NCBI GenBank assembly: GCA_003252135.1
Contig: QKDK01000367.1
Location: 1 to 32,117 of the forward strand
Direction of reading: 5' to 3'
DNA from: Clostridia bacterium
GTDB taxonomy: Bacteria > Bacillota > Clostridia > Lachnospirales > Lachnospiraceae
DNA: 32,117 nt
The position numbers and the translations under genes are program-made. A model generated the notes under the pieces. It was not told where the DNA came from. It saw only the letters and a list, made by a program, of their open reading frames with translations, and made no database searches. This document shows positions 10,858 through 17,760 of this stretch, in pieces (position 1 is the stretch's first letter; each line of letters starts with the position of its first letter).

Positions 10858-10871
10858 TGCGCTGCTGCGCA
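10858..10871 (-). repeat. GCGCA hairpin in front of the gcvH ribosome site
   Basis: Minus strand TGCGC-AGCA-GCGCA forms a perfect 5-base stem with a 4-base loop, followed by GGAAAGAGG and the gcvH start. The sequence GCGCAGGA leading into a purine-rich ribosome site is shared with both copies of the repeat upstream of gcvT. No other gene is seen in the 91 bases between gcvT and gcvH. Confidence 0.55.
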
Positions 10872-10932
10872 AATCGATGCTTTTTAGCTTTTTATCTTTA
10901 TGTTACGTTATGATGCTGGAGCAAAAGGTATT

Positions 10933-12030
10933 TTATCCCAATGATCTTTTATAGAACGGCAGGCTGCAGACCTTCGCCTCTACAAGCCTTCCTCTGATAT
11001 CTGCTTCTACTACGGTCCCTAAAACAGCATATTCTTTTTGCACCAGTGCCATAGCTACTGCTTTCCCAAGGTATGGGCAATGTGTACCGGATGTGCTTTC
11101 ACCGATTTTTTTCCCATCCGCCATGATACTGCAATGCTCCCGAATTATTCCCCTTCCGGTAACTTCAAGTCCCACGCGGGTCACAGACGGCTCCCCCTTT
11201 TTTTGCAAAGCCTCTTTTCCGATAAAGTCTTCCTGTCTGGCAAGCTTGACCGCAAAGGCAAGTCCTGCTTCGAGCGGGCTTATGGTGTCATCCATTTCAT
11301 GTCCGTATAACGGCATGGCTGCTTCAAGACGAAGCGTATCTCTTGCTCCGAGGCCGCATGGGATCAATCCAAATTCCTTTCCCTCTTTTAAAAGCAGTTC
11401 CCATAATGCGCCGACCGAATCAGGACTGCAGTAAAGTTCAAATCCATCTTCTCCCGTATATCCCGTTCTGGAAACAAGACAGGATATACCGCCTGTTAAA
11501 ACACATTCGTTTGTAAACGTGTAATATTTCTGCGGAATCTTGCTTTTATCACAGATTTTTTCCAGTATCTGTTCTGCTTTTGGTCCTTGCAGTGCGAGCT
11601 GTGCATATTCCTCAGAAACATCAGAAAGCTCTGCCTCGCCCGTTATGTGAGCTTTCATCCAGTTCACATCTTTCTCTTTGTTGGCAGCATTCACAACGAT
11701 CAGATAGGATTCCTCCTCCAGTTTGTACACCAGCAGGTCATCCACAACACCGCCCTCTTCGTTGCACATCGGGCTGTACTTTGCCTGTCCTGCCACCATT
11801 TTAGAACAGTCATTCGTCACCAGATGCTGGATATTGACCAGTGCATCTTTCCCTGTCAGTCTGACCTCTCCCATATGCGATACATCAAACAGTCCGCAAT
11901 CCTCCCTCACAGCCATATGTTCTTTGATAACTCCGGTCTCATACTGTACCGGAAGCAGATAACCTGCAAACGGTACGATTTTTCCCTTCCAGGCCACATG
12001 GTTCTCATACAAAGGGGTCTTCTTCTCCAT
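10933..12030 (-). CDS. gcvT: Aminomethyltransferase (T protein of the glycine cleavage system)
   Basis: This 365-residue, tetrahydrofolate-dependent enzyme takes the aminomethyl group from lipoyl-GcvH and releases ammonia and 5,10-methylene-THF. Family blocks seen are PLYENHVAWKGKIVPFAGY, REDCGLFDVSHMGEVRLTG, VSRTGYTGEDGFELY and LGARDTLRLEAAMPLYGHE. The start at 12030 (MEKKTPLYENH) has GGAGAG 5 bases upstream; the longer frame to a GTG at 12051 would read through that ribosome site and is rejected. It is the first gene of the gcv operon, 170 bases downstream of a riboswitch terminator. Length is typical (about 360-370). Confidence 0.96.
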   Translation of the reverse strand: MEKKTPLYENHVAWKGKIVPFAGYLLPVQYETGVIKEHMAVREDCGLFDVSHMGEVRLTGKDALVNIQHLVTNDCSKMVAGQAKYSPMCNEEGGVVDDLLVYKLEEESYLIVVNAANKEKDVNWMKAHITGEAELSDVSEEYAQLALQGPKAEQILEKICDKSKIPQKYYTFTNECVLTGGISCLVSRTGYTGEDGFELYCSPDSVGALWELLLKEGKEFGLIPCGLGARDTLRLEAAMPLYGHEMDDTISPLEAGLAFAVKLARQEDFIGKEALQKKGEPSVTRVGLEVTGRGIIREHCSIMADGKKIGESTSGTHCPYLGKAVAMALVQKEYAVLGTVVEADIRGRLVEAKVCSLPFYKRSLG

Positions 12031-12031
12031 A

Positions 12032-12064
12032 CTCTCTCCAATCCTGCGCACGTTCTCTGCGCAT
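12032..12064 (-). repeat. 33-base direct repeat, copy A (gcvT ribosome site)
   Basis: Copy A differs from copy B (12129-12161) at one base, C versus T at 12051/12148. Read on the minus strand it holds two TGCGCA palindromes 7 bases apart (12058-12063 and 12045-12050), able to form a 6-base stem. The sequence GGATTGGAGAGAG follows, which is the gcvT ribosome site directly before the ATG at 12030. Confidence 0.9.
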
Positions 12065-12070
12065 AATTTT

Positions 12071-12104
12071 AATTTTGTACCGAGGATTTCGCAGGTACAA
12101 AATT
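12071..12104 (-). other. 11-base-pair hairpin in the gcvT leader
   Basis: AATTTTGTACC (12071-12081) and GGTACAAAATT (12094-12104) are perfect inverted repeats around a 12-base loop. There is no T run afterwards, so it is not an intrinsic terminator. It stands between the two 33-base repeats, with a second perfect 8-base stem (12108-12115 with 12123-12130) next to it. The role is unknown; a post-riboswitch leader structure or a processing or stability element are possibilities. Confidence 0.6.
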
Positions 12105-12128
12105 TGCAGGTTGAGCGATCTTCTCAAC

Positions 12129-12161
12129 CTCTCTCCAATCCTGCGCATGTTCTCTGCGCAT
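12129..12161 (-). repeat. 33-base direct repeat, copy B (duplicate ribosome site)
   Basis: This is the upstream copy of the repeat at 12032-12064, offset by 97 bases. It carries the same double TGCGCA and GGATTGGAGAG, but is followed by GTTGAGAAGATCG instead of an ATG. In that position there is only a TTG. Its end overlaps the 8-base stem at 12123-12130. It looks like a duplication of the gcvT start region. Confidence 0.9.
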
Positions 12162-12199
12162 TGATGATTTCTGCTTTTCTGAGTGCATTTTTGCGCATC

Positions 12200-12230
12200 A
12201 AAAAAGCACATTGATATAAAATCAATGTGC
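12200..12230 (-). terminator. Terminator of the glycine riboswitch (expression platform)
   Basis: Minus strand GCACATTGAT (12230-12221), a 5-base loop and ATCAATGTGC (12215-12206) form a perfect 10-base stem followed by six T. It lies directly after the second aptamer and before gcvT, so it is the switchable terminator. By analogy with known gcvT riboswitches, glycine binding should prevent it from forming and turn the operon on. Confidence 0.88.
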
Positions 12231-12390
12231 CTCTGTATTTTTACCTGAAAGATTCTCTGTCCCATGACAGGTTGCTTCTTCGGTGTGATGAACACTTTCC
12301 AGAGTATCGTCCAAATCCGGTCCTTTTGCCTGAGAGTTTTCGCATTCCCCTTCGGCGCTGATAGATCAGTCTCTCCCAGATTCTTCATAC
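12231..12390 (-). promoter_or_regulatory. Tandem glycine riboswitch (two aptamers)
   Basis: Aptamer 1 (about 12390-12292) shows the conserved blocks GGGAGAG, GCCGAAGGGGAA, ACTCTCAGGCAAAAGGACCG and ACTCTGGAAAG in order. Aptamer 2 (about 12298-12231) repeats the pattern with CACCGAAGAAGCAACC, an AT/GC hairpin (CTGTC-atgg-GACAG), then AATCTTTCAGGTAAAAATACAG; its GAAAG/CTTTC stem is formed with the end of aptamer 1. The linker is only a few bases, as in classical cooperative glycine riboswitches. It lies between a strong promoter and the terminator at 12200-12230, upstream of gcvT. The 432 bases between gcvT and the coiled-coil gene are thus filled by promoter, riboswitch, terminator and leader repeats. 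Confidence 0.93.
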
Positions 12391-12417
12391 GATAATTATT
12401 TTGTTAATTGCACCTTC

Positions 12418-12446
12418 ATACTAACGCATAAATATACAAATGTCAA
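12418..12446 (-). promoter_or_regulatory. Promoter of the glycine riboswitch-gcv operon
   Basis: Minus strand TTGACA (12441-12446), a 17-base spacer and TAGTAT (12418-12423). The start of transcription would be near 12411, about 20 bases before the first riboswitch aptamer. The promoter is only 17 bases past the stop of the upstream coiled-coil gene, and I see no terminator between them. Confidence 0.8.
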
Positions 12447-12462
12447 TCCGTAAAAATTCTCT

Positions 12463-13464
12463 CTATTTTTTCTTCCCGAATCCGAAGAACTTGTTTTTTG
12501 CCGGCTCAGACTTCTCATCCTCTGGCTGGTTCACCTTCCATTGTTCATATTCGGCATCAAGATTAAAATCATCTGCCGAATAGACCTGACCCTTTCGTTC
12601 AGGTACCTGATCAGGATCTGTCTCCTGGTAGATCTCTGCCTGATCATGTTCCTCTTTTTCCTGACGTTTTCTGTCTTTCTTTGTGATCGGTGCAGCTTTT
12701 GTATTGAAAATGCTGTTCTCCGGAATTCCGCCGCCTGTATGAACTTTAACTTCGATCTTCTGTTTGATCTCTTCTTTTTCCAGCGGCTCAACTAACGGTG
12801 CTACCAGCTCTGTCACAGAAGATTCGACCTTTCTGATCGGTTTTTCTTCCTTTTTCTTCACTGCCGCAGCGCGTGTTTCTTTTTTATTAAGAATCATAAG
12901 TTCTTCATCAGAAATGTATTCTGTCTCAATATCTCCAAGTGTCATCTGTTCTGCATCAAGTTCATCATCTTTCTCCTGAATATATGCAGTATTATAATCG
13001 TCAATGATGTCCAGATACTTTTTACCCTGTGCCATAGCGTTGAGCTGCATCATCAGCTCTTTCTGATTTTCTGCAATGACCTGCATCTGATAGCTCATTT
13101 TTTCTTCCATGATTCTGTATTCATCGTTCAGTTTTTCTCTGGATTCTTTAATGATTCCATACAGATCATTCAGCGCTTCATCTGTATATAGCATGGAAGC
13201 AGCATAAACATCCTCTGCCTTTGAGCTGGCATCCGCAATAATATCCTGTCCTGCCTTTTCCATCTGCAGCCTTGCTTTTTCTTTCGACCTTGTGGTCGCT
13301 TCATACTGATCCATAACATCCACAACCGCATAGTTCAGTTTTTCCAGAAGATCGAACATATCTCTTTTTGACAGTATGATCCTGTCAGGAGAATTATTGT
13401 AACTGTCGCATTTTGAGAATAAAACATGAATTGCTTTCAAAATCTCTTCGATTTTTTCAGGCAT
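12463..13464 (-). CDS. Coiled-coil cytoplasmic protein of unknown function (DivIVA-like layout)
   Basis: I do not recognise this 333-residue protein as a named family. Residues about 1-160 are predicted helical and coiled coil: an N-terminal LLEKLNYAVVDVMDQYEAT helix, then a stretch rich in E, K, A and Q including AGQDIIADASSKAEDVYAAS. From about 165 on it is low-complexity and strongly charged, likely disordered, and it ends in a basic aromatic tail KNKFFGFGKKK. There is no signal peptide or membrane segment. The layout resembles DivIVA/GpsB-like or ATPase-stalk-like proteins, but the DivIVA N-terminal motif is not evident. AAGGAG lies 8 bases before the ATG at 13464. It follows hslO by 53 bases and is probably the last gene of the xylB-methyltransferase-hslO unit. 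Coding is convincing from length and ribosome site. Confidence 0.75.
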   Translation of the reverse strand: MPEKIEEILKAIHVLFSKCDSYNNSPDRIILSKRDMFDLLEKLNYAVVDVMDQYEATTRSKEKARLQMEKAGQDIIADASSKAEDVYAASMLYTDEALNDLYGIIKESREKLNDEYRIMEEKMSYQMQVIAENQKELMMQLNAMAQGKKYLDIIDDYNTAYIQEKDDELDAEQMTLGDIETEYISDEELMILNKKETRAAAVKKKEEKPIRKVESSVTELVAPLVEPLEKEEIKQKIEVKVHTGGGIPENSIFNTKAAPITKKDRKRQEKEEHDQAEIYQETDPDQVPERKGQVYSADDFNLDAEYEQWKVNQPEDEKSEPAKNKFFGFGKKK

Positions 13465-13492
13465 GGTGAAGCACTCCTTCTATTATCCATAA

Positions 13493-13519
13493 AATCTGCA
13501 TCTGGTCAGCCTGCAGATT
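13493..13519 (-). terminator. Stem-loop after hslO, possible weak terminator
   Basis: AATCTGCA (13493-13500) and TGCAGATT (13512-13519) form an 8-base stem with an 11-base loop, overlapping the hslO stop. On the minus strand it ends in only four T, so read-through into the coiled-coil gene is likely. It may serve as an attenuator or an mRNA end stabiliser. Confidence 0.35.
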
Positions 13520-14384
13520 ACATCAGTTTTTTCAATTCATCCGCTGAAAATTCATAGCTCTTATTGCAGAAATGGCATTTTACCTCAATCGGTTTTGCAT
13601 CCTCGATCATTTCAGCAAGATCTTTCTTTGATACTGCTGCCAGTGCCTTTTCAACACGCTGTTTCGTGCAGTTGCAGTAAAATCTTGTCGGGATCTTCTC
13701 GTTGATTTCAAGGCCAAAATCGCCAAGCAGAAAGGTAAGGATCTGCTCCGGTGTCATGCCTTCATCAAGCATCTGCGTAACAGATGTGACCTTTGTCAGT
13801 TTATCTTCCAGTGCTGTAACAAGAGAATCATCTGCAAAAGGCATCATCTGCAGGATAAAGCCTCCTGCCTGTCTTACTGTATTGTTTCTGTTCATCAGCA
13901 CGCCAAGCGCTACGCTTGAAGGTACCTGCTCACTGGTCGCAAAATAATAGGTCAGATCCTCTGCTATCTCTCCGGTGATCAGATCCGTTGTTCCGGCATA
14001 TGGCTCCTTAAGTCCCATATCTTTGATTACCTGCAGTGTCCCATATCCGATAGCGCCGCCAACATCGAGTTTGCCAAGGTAGTTCGGATCATTTACGATT
14101 CCCGGATGATATACATATCCTTTGACATTTGCCGCAGAATCTGCCGTAACGATCAGTCCGCCAAGCGGTCCGTCGCCTTTGATCTGAAGGGTCAGAATGT
14201 CCTTCTCCCCCTTCATCATGCTGCCCATCATTGCACCGGCCGTCATTAGGCGTCCCAGTGCAGCAGTAGCCACCGGACTGGTATTGTGCAGTGCTCTGGC
14301 AGTCTCTGTCATCTCTCTTGTTGTTGCAGCAAATGCCCTGATCATGGAATTAGCTGCGGTCGCTCTGATTATATAATCATTCAT
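13518..14384 (-). CDS. hslO: Hsp33 redox-regulated chaperone
   Basis: This 288-residue cytoplasmic holdase is activated by oxidation. The zinc/redox switch is visible at the C-terminus: C237 and C239 (YCNCTKQR) and C270 and C273 (KCHFCNKSY), the CXC/CXXC arrangement of the family. The N-terminal domain includes TSPVATAALGRLMTAGAMMG-type NTSPVATAALGRLM and the loop DGPLGGLIVTADSAANVKGY. I place the start at 14384 (MNDYIIRATAANSM) with AAGGCGG upstream. A longer frame to 14480 adds 32 residues that belong to the methyltransferase gene in another frame. The start overlaps the methyltransferase stop (ATGAATGA), so the two are translationally coupled. Length agrees with the usual 285-295. Confidence 0.95.
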   Translation of the reverse strand: MNDYIIRATAANSMIRAFAATTREMTETARALHNTSPVATAALGRLMTAGAMMGSMMKGEKDILTLQIKGDGPLGGLIVTADSAANVKGYVYHPGIVNDPNYLGKLDVGGAIGYGTLQVIKDMGLKEPYAGTTDLITGEIAEDLTYYFATSEQVPSSVALGVLMNRNNTVRQAGGFILQMMPFADDSLVTALEDKLTKVTSVTQMLDEGMTPEQILTFLLGDFGLEINEKIPTRFYCNCTKQRVEKALAAVSKKDLAEMIEDAKPIEVKCHFCNKSYEFSADELKKLM

Positions 14385-15141
14385 ATCTTTTTCCGCCTTG
14401 AAATCCTTCCTGCGCGATAAAATACATACGTGTACAGTCAGGACCTGGCTGCTTTCCAGTCTCTGTATCAATCCTGCCAAGCAGTTTCATACCGGCTTTC
14501 TGCAGCAGCTCTTCGATGATCTCTGCTTCAAACGCTCTTTCGACATGTGTTTCTTCCAAACGTACATAATGATCGCTATTCTCTTCTTTTTCATATATTG
14601 TTATATCATATTCATTGATCTTTTCATCTTCGTCATAGTAATTCTCCCAGATATAGCTGCAGTCATCAAGATTCTGGGCAAATACATTAGATCCAAGCAC
14701 ATCTTTGTAATAATGTTCTGTATTCAGATCGAAAATAAATATCCCATCCTTTTCCAGGTAGTTATTCACCAGTCTGAATACCTGAAAAAGCTCATCCTCC
14801 TCCAGAATATAATTCAGACTGTCGCAGACACTTACAATGGCAGAAACAGTTCCAAAGAGTTCAAATTCTCTCATATCCTGATGCAGATATAATATGGACT
14901 CATCACTTTTTATTCTTGCGACTTCAAGCATTTCCTCCGAAAGGTCTATTCCGATCATGTCATAGCCATGCGCTGCAAGTCTTCTAGTCATAGCACCGGT
15001 TCCGCATCCAAGGTCTGCAATAATACCATGATGTATCCCACGTTCCTGAAGCAGCTTGGTTATATTCTCTGCCCAGTCATCATATGGCATCTCGTCCATG
15101 AATCTGTCATATGTTCTTGCAAATCCGCTGTATGCCTGCAT
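14377..15141 (-). CDS. Class I SAM-dependent methyltransferase (YqeM-like)
   Basis: The 254-residue product opens with YSGFARTYDRFMDEMPYDDW, a signature of the YqeM-type methyltransferases of Firmicutes. The SAM-binding motif I follows (IADLGCGTGAMTRRLA, about 41-56), then the acidic motif II (MIGIDLSEEMLEVAR) and the post-motif FGTVSAIVSVCDSLNYI. The substrate of this family is not established, and I assign none. No membrane segment is seen. It begins 6 bases after xylB and overlaps hslO by 8 bases, so it is co-translated with both; there is no obvious metabolic link between the three. Confidence 0.88.
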   Translation of the reverse strand: MQAYSGFARTYDRFMDEMPYDDWAENITKLLQERGIHHGIIADLGCGTGAMTRRLAAHGYDMIGIDLSEEMLEVARIKSDESILYLHQDMREFELFGTVSAIVSVCDSLNYILEEDELFQVFRLVNNYLEKDGIFIFDLNTEHYYKDVLGSNVFAQNLDDCSYIWENYYDEDEKINEYDITIYEKEENSDHYVRLEETHVERAFEAEIIEELLQKAGMKLLGRIDTETGKQPGPDCTRMYFIAQEGFQGGKRYE

Positions 15142-15147
15142 AACCTT

Positions 15148-16623
15148 TTACTTTCCTTCCTGTAGATCCCAGAGCGGTTTCATTGTCGGATACAGCCGCT
15201 TGAAGTACTGGTATTTTTTCTCATATTTTGCAACTGTTTCAGTGTCTTGTTCTGTGGTGCTGACTACACGGATCAGCTTTGCTGCAGCATCTTCCACGCT
15301 TGCAAATCTGCCGCATCCGACAGCCGCAAGAATCGCTGCACCGTATCCCGGTCCTTCTTCACTGTTGATCTTATCTACTTTTACATTCATGATATTGGCT
15401 ACCATGCTGCACCATAGCGGGCTCTTCGCTCCGCCTCCGTTCAGACGGACTCTTTTGATCTCTACACCAAAACCTCTGGCGATCTCCATAGCATCACGCA
15501 ATGCAAAAGTAACACCTTCCAACACTGCCTGTGTCATTTCAGCTCTGGTCGTATCCATCGTCATGCCGATAAATGTCGCTCTGGCCAGCGGATTGTTATG
15601 AGGCGTGCGCTCTCCCATCAGATAGGGCAGGAAGAACACATTATTTTCTCCAAGCTCAGTAATATCAGCCTGTTCTTTTGCATATTCCTTTGTTCCAACG
15701 ATGTCATCCATCCACCATTTATTCGCAGAAGCTGCCGACAGCATACAGCCCAGGAAATGATACTTTCCGTTGGCATGGGCAAAAGAATGCATGGCATTTT
15801 TATCATCAACTGCAAACTCATCTGTTGCTATGAAAATGGTTCCTGATGTGCCGAGCGATAAGCTGCACATACCGTTCTCGAGCGTTCCAGTCCCGACCGC
15901 ACCGGCTGCATTATCACCTGCTCCTGCAATAATCTTCACAGAAGAGGGAAGTCCGAGTGTTTCTGCCATTCCACTAGTCAGCGTGCCGACAACTTCATAA
16001 CTTTCATATACTTTTGCCATCTGTTCTTTTCTGATACCGATGATTTCTATCATTTCTTCTGACCAGCAGCGGTTCTTTACATCAAAAAGGAGCATCCCGG
16101 AAGCATCTGATACATCAGTACAGTGCACACCGCTCAGGCAGTACGCCAGATAATCCTTTGGCAGCATGATTTTTTCGATTCTGGCAAAAAGCTCTGGTTC
16201 ATGCTTTTTCATCCAGAGCAGCTTGGGTGCCGTAAAACCAGTAAGAGCCATATTGGCTGTATAAGAGGATACTTTTTCACGCCCGATCACGTTGTTCAGA
16301 TAATCACATTCCGCCTGCGTTCTTCCATCATTCCAGAGTATGGCCGGCCGAAGCACCTTGTCATTTTTATCAAGCACGACCAGTCCGTGCATCTGTCCGC
16401 CAAAGCTGATGCCTTCCACAAGTGATGCATCCTGACCCTGTAAAAGCTCATGAATTCCTGTGATCAGATTTTCCATCCAGTCCTCGGGTTTTTGTTCAGA
16501 CCAGCCTGGATTAGGAAAATACAAAGGATATTCCTTTGTAACAACTGATTTTATATCACCTTTATCATCCATAAGCAGGAGCTTAACAGACGAAGTACCC
16601 AGATCTACACCAATATATAACAT
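15148..16623 (-). CDS. xylB: Xylulokinase (FGGY carbohydrate kinase)
   Basis: This 491-residue FGGY-family kinase should phosphorylate D-xylulose to xylulose 5-phosphate for the pentose phosphate route. The N-terminal phosphate-binding YIGVDLGTSSVKLLLMD, the substrate-side ISFGGQMHGLVVLD and ILWNDGRT, the catalytic aspartate D237 in AGAGDNAAGAVGTG, and the C-terminal RLNGGGAKSPLWCSM are all present, and xylulokinase fits best. The ATG at 16623 has GGAGGGG 6-7 bases upstream. The frame continues upstream to 16734 but without similarity, and it runs into the promoter start point. No xylose isomerase or transporter is in the window, so the substrate is inferred from sequence alone. Related FGGY kinases (ribulokinase, glycerol kinase) are less likely given the MHG block. 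Confidence 0.9.
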   Translation of the reverse strand: MLYIGVDLGTSSVKLLLMDDKGDIKSVVTKEYPLYFPNPGWSEQKPEDWMENLITGIHELLQGQDASLVEGISFGGQMHGLVVLDKNDKVLRPAILWNDGRTQAECDYLNNVIGREKVSSYTANMALTGFTAPKLLWMKKHEPELFARIEKIMLPKDYLAYCLSGVHCTDVSDASGMLLFDVKNRCWSEEMIEIIGIRKEQMAKVYESYEVVGTLTSGMAETLGLPSSVKIIAGAGDNAAGAVGTGTLENGMCSLSLGTSGTIFIATDEFAVDDKNAMHSFAHANGKYHFLGCMLSAASANKWWMDDIVGTKEYAKEQADITELGENNVFFLPYLMGERTPHNNPLARATFIGMTMDTTRAEMTQAVLEGVTFALRDAMEIARGFGVEIKRVRLNGGGAKSPLWCSMVANIMNVKVDKINSEEGPGYGAAILAAVGCGRFASVEDAAAKLIRVVSTTEQDTETVAKYEKKYQYFKRLYPTMKPLWDLQEGK

Positions 16624-16740
16624 AATTTTCCCCTCCGGTATTTTATTTTTGCTCTGCAGTTCACAATCCATTCTCAACGATTCTAACGTGTATTCTTCTG
16701 ATTTCTGACCTTTTTCTATCTTGCTGTTTCTCATTATATC

Positions 16741-16769
16741 ATCATATCAATATGCCGATGTGCTGTCAA
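16741..16769 (-). promoter_or_regulatory. Promoter of the xylB transcription unit
   Basis: Minus strand TTGACA (16764-16769), 17 bases, TATGAT (16741-16746). Transcription would begin near 16734, leaving a leader of about 110 bases before the xylB ATG. It lies just 11 bases past the stop of the lipid kinase gene. I found no clear catabolite-control (cre) or XylR-type operator by eye. Confidence 0.75.
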
Positions 16770-16779
16770 TAGAACATGG

Positions 16780-17694
16780 TCAGTGAATGCCCGTAATATA
16801 CGTCATTCGCTGCTTTAAGACCTCAATTTTCGCTTTTCTGATATCCCCGCCGTATTCACCGTCAAAGGTCCAGATCAGTTCTCCGTCTGTCTCTATGGTA
16901 AGCTCTTTTATTTTTTTATAATATATATTGGGACTGTTCTCCAGCTCACCGGTATAAAGGCAATTGATAATGGAATTCAGGTCCAGCAGGTTCTTCGGCA
17001 TTTTTATAAAGATCATTTCAAAATACCCGTCATCAAATATTACATCCTTTCCTGTAATACCCTTAAAGCCGCCGACAGAATCGGAATTAACGATCAGTCC
17101 GTCAATAAAATCATCCTCAATCTGAACACCGTCAGCCGTTAATTTCAAATGATAGGATTTCACATTGATCAGTTTGCCCGCCCCATTCAGGAAGTACGCC
17201 AATCTTCCGATGGCATTCTTTGCGATCTGCGAAGTATCATAGGTTACATCTGTAAAGAGACCGAATGCCGCAGAGTAAATAAAGGACTGACCGTTGATCA
17301 CTGCTATATCACTGGCAAGGGGCGTTCCTGTCACAGCAAGCTCTGCTGCTTTTACGATCTGATCCGGTATCTGCAGACTAGAAGCAAAATCGTTGGTAGT
17401 TCCTGCGGATATAAAACCCAATGGGATATTGTTACCGCTCCTTAGCACGCCTGATGCGACCTCTGCCAGTGTTCCGTCACCTCCTGCACAGACGATCCTG
17501 TCACAGTAATGCTCCTTCGCATACAGATATGCTTTCTCCGCTGCATCCAGTTTTGCCTTTGTCGGGTACACGATCACTTCATATCCGGCATTGGAAAATG
17601 CATCGACAATTTCCGGAAGTTTAGCCCTGATACGCCCCTTTCCTGCAAATGGATTGTAAATAAATAGTATGCTGCTGCGTTTATTTTCTTCCAT
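16780..17694 (-). CDS. Diacylglycerol/lipid kinase family protein (DgkB/YegS type)
   Basis: The 304-residue product belongs to the soluble DAGK-catalytic family. Near the N-terminus is IYNPFAGKGR; the nucleotide-binding signature GGDGT is at residues 71-75 (VCAGGDGTLAEVASG), followed by PLGFISAGTTNDFASSL. The C-terminal beta-rich half contains FDDGYFEMIFIK and the acidic FDGEYG that pairs with it in the fold. In Firmicutes such enzymes rephosphorylate diacylglycerol released during lipoteichoic acid synthesis, but the exact lipid cannot be read here. The ATG at 17694 has AGAGGTG 7 bases upstream; a longer frame to 17730 has no better site. It follows addA by 66 bases and may be co-transcribed with it. 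Confidence 0.88.
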   Translation of the reverse strand: MEENKRSSILFIYNPFAGKGRIRAKLPEIVDAFSNAGYEVIVYPTKAKLDAAEKAYLYAKEHYCDRIVCAGGDGTLAEVASGVLRSGNNIPLGFISAGTTNDFASSLQIPDQIVKAAELAVTGTPLASDIAVINGQSFIYSAAFGLFTDVTYDTSQIAKNAIGRLAYFLNGAGKLINVKSYHLKLTADGVQIEDDFIDGLIVNSDSVGGFKGITGKDVIFDDGYFEMIFIKMPKNLLDLNSIINCLYTGELENSPNIYYKKIKELTIETDGELIWTFDGEYGGDIRKAKIEVLKQRMTYITGIH

Positions 17695-17760
17695 TTCAAA
17701 ACACCTCTTTTCTGATCTGACTACATCCATGGAAGTATGTCTTCATAAATAAGTACTATA

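Noticed and set aside
12032-12161. The 33-base repeats considered as a CRISPR or attachment site
   Set aside because: Only two copies with a single spacer, each containing a ribosome site, and no cas or integrase gene nearby.
12005-12388. An open frame of 127 codons running through the glycine riboswitch and gcvT leader
   Set aside because: It overlaps both aptamers, the terminator and the start of gcvT in another frame, and has no ribosome site. The repeated MRR-IGE-like residues only reflect the 33-base DNA repeat.
14385-14480. N-terminal extension of Hsp33
   Set aside because: It lies over the end of the methyltransferase gene in another frame. The family begins at MNDYIIRAT.
15056-15601. 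A 181-codon plus-strand frame opposite xylB and the methyltransferase
   Set aside because: Antisense shadow with low-complexity composition. The minus-strand kinase has all catalytic motifs.
16624-16734. N-terminal extension of xylulokinase
   Set aside because: The extra residues have no family similarity, the longest start coincides with the predicted transcription start, and the internal ATG at 16623 has a strong ribosome site.
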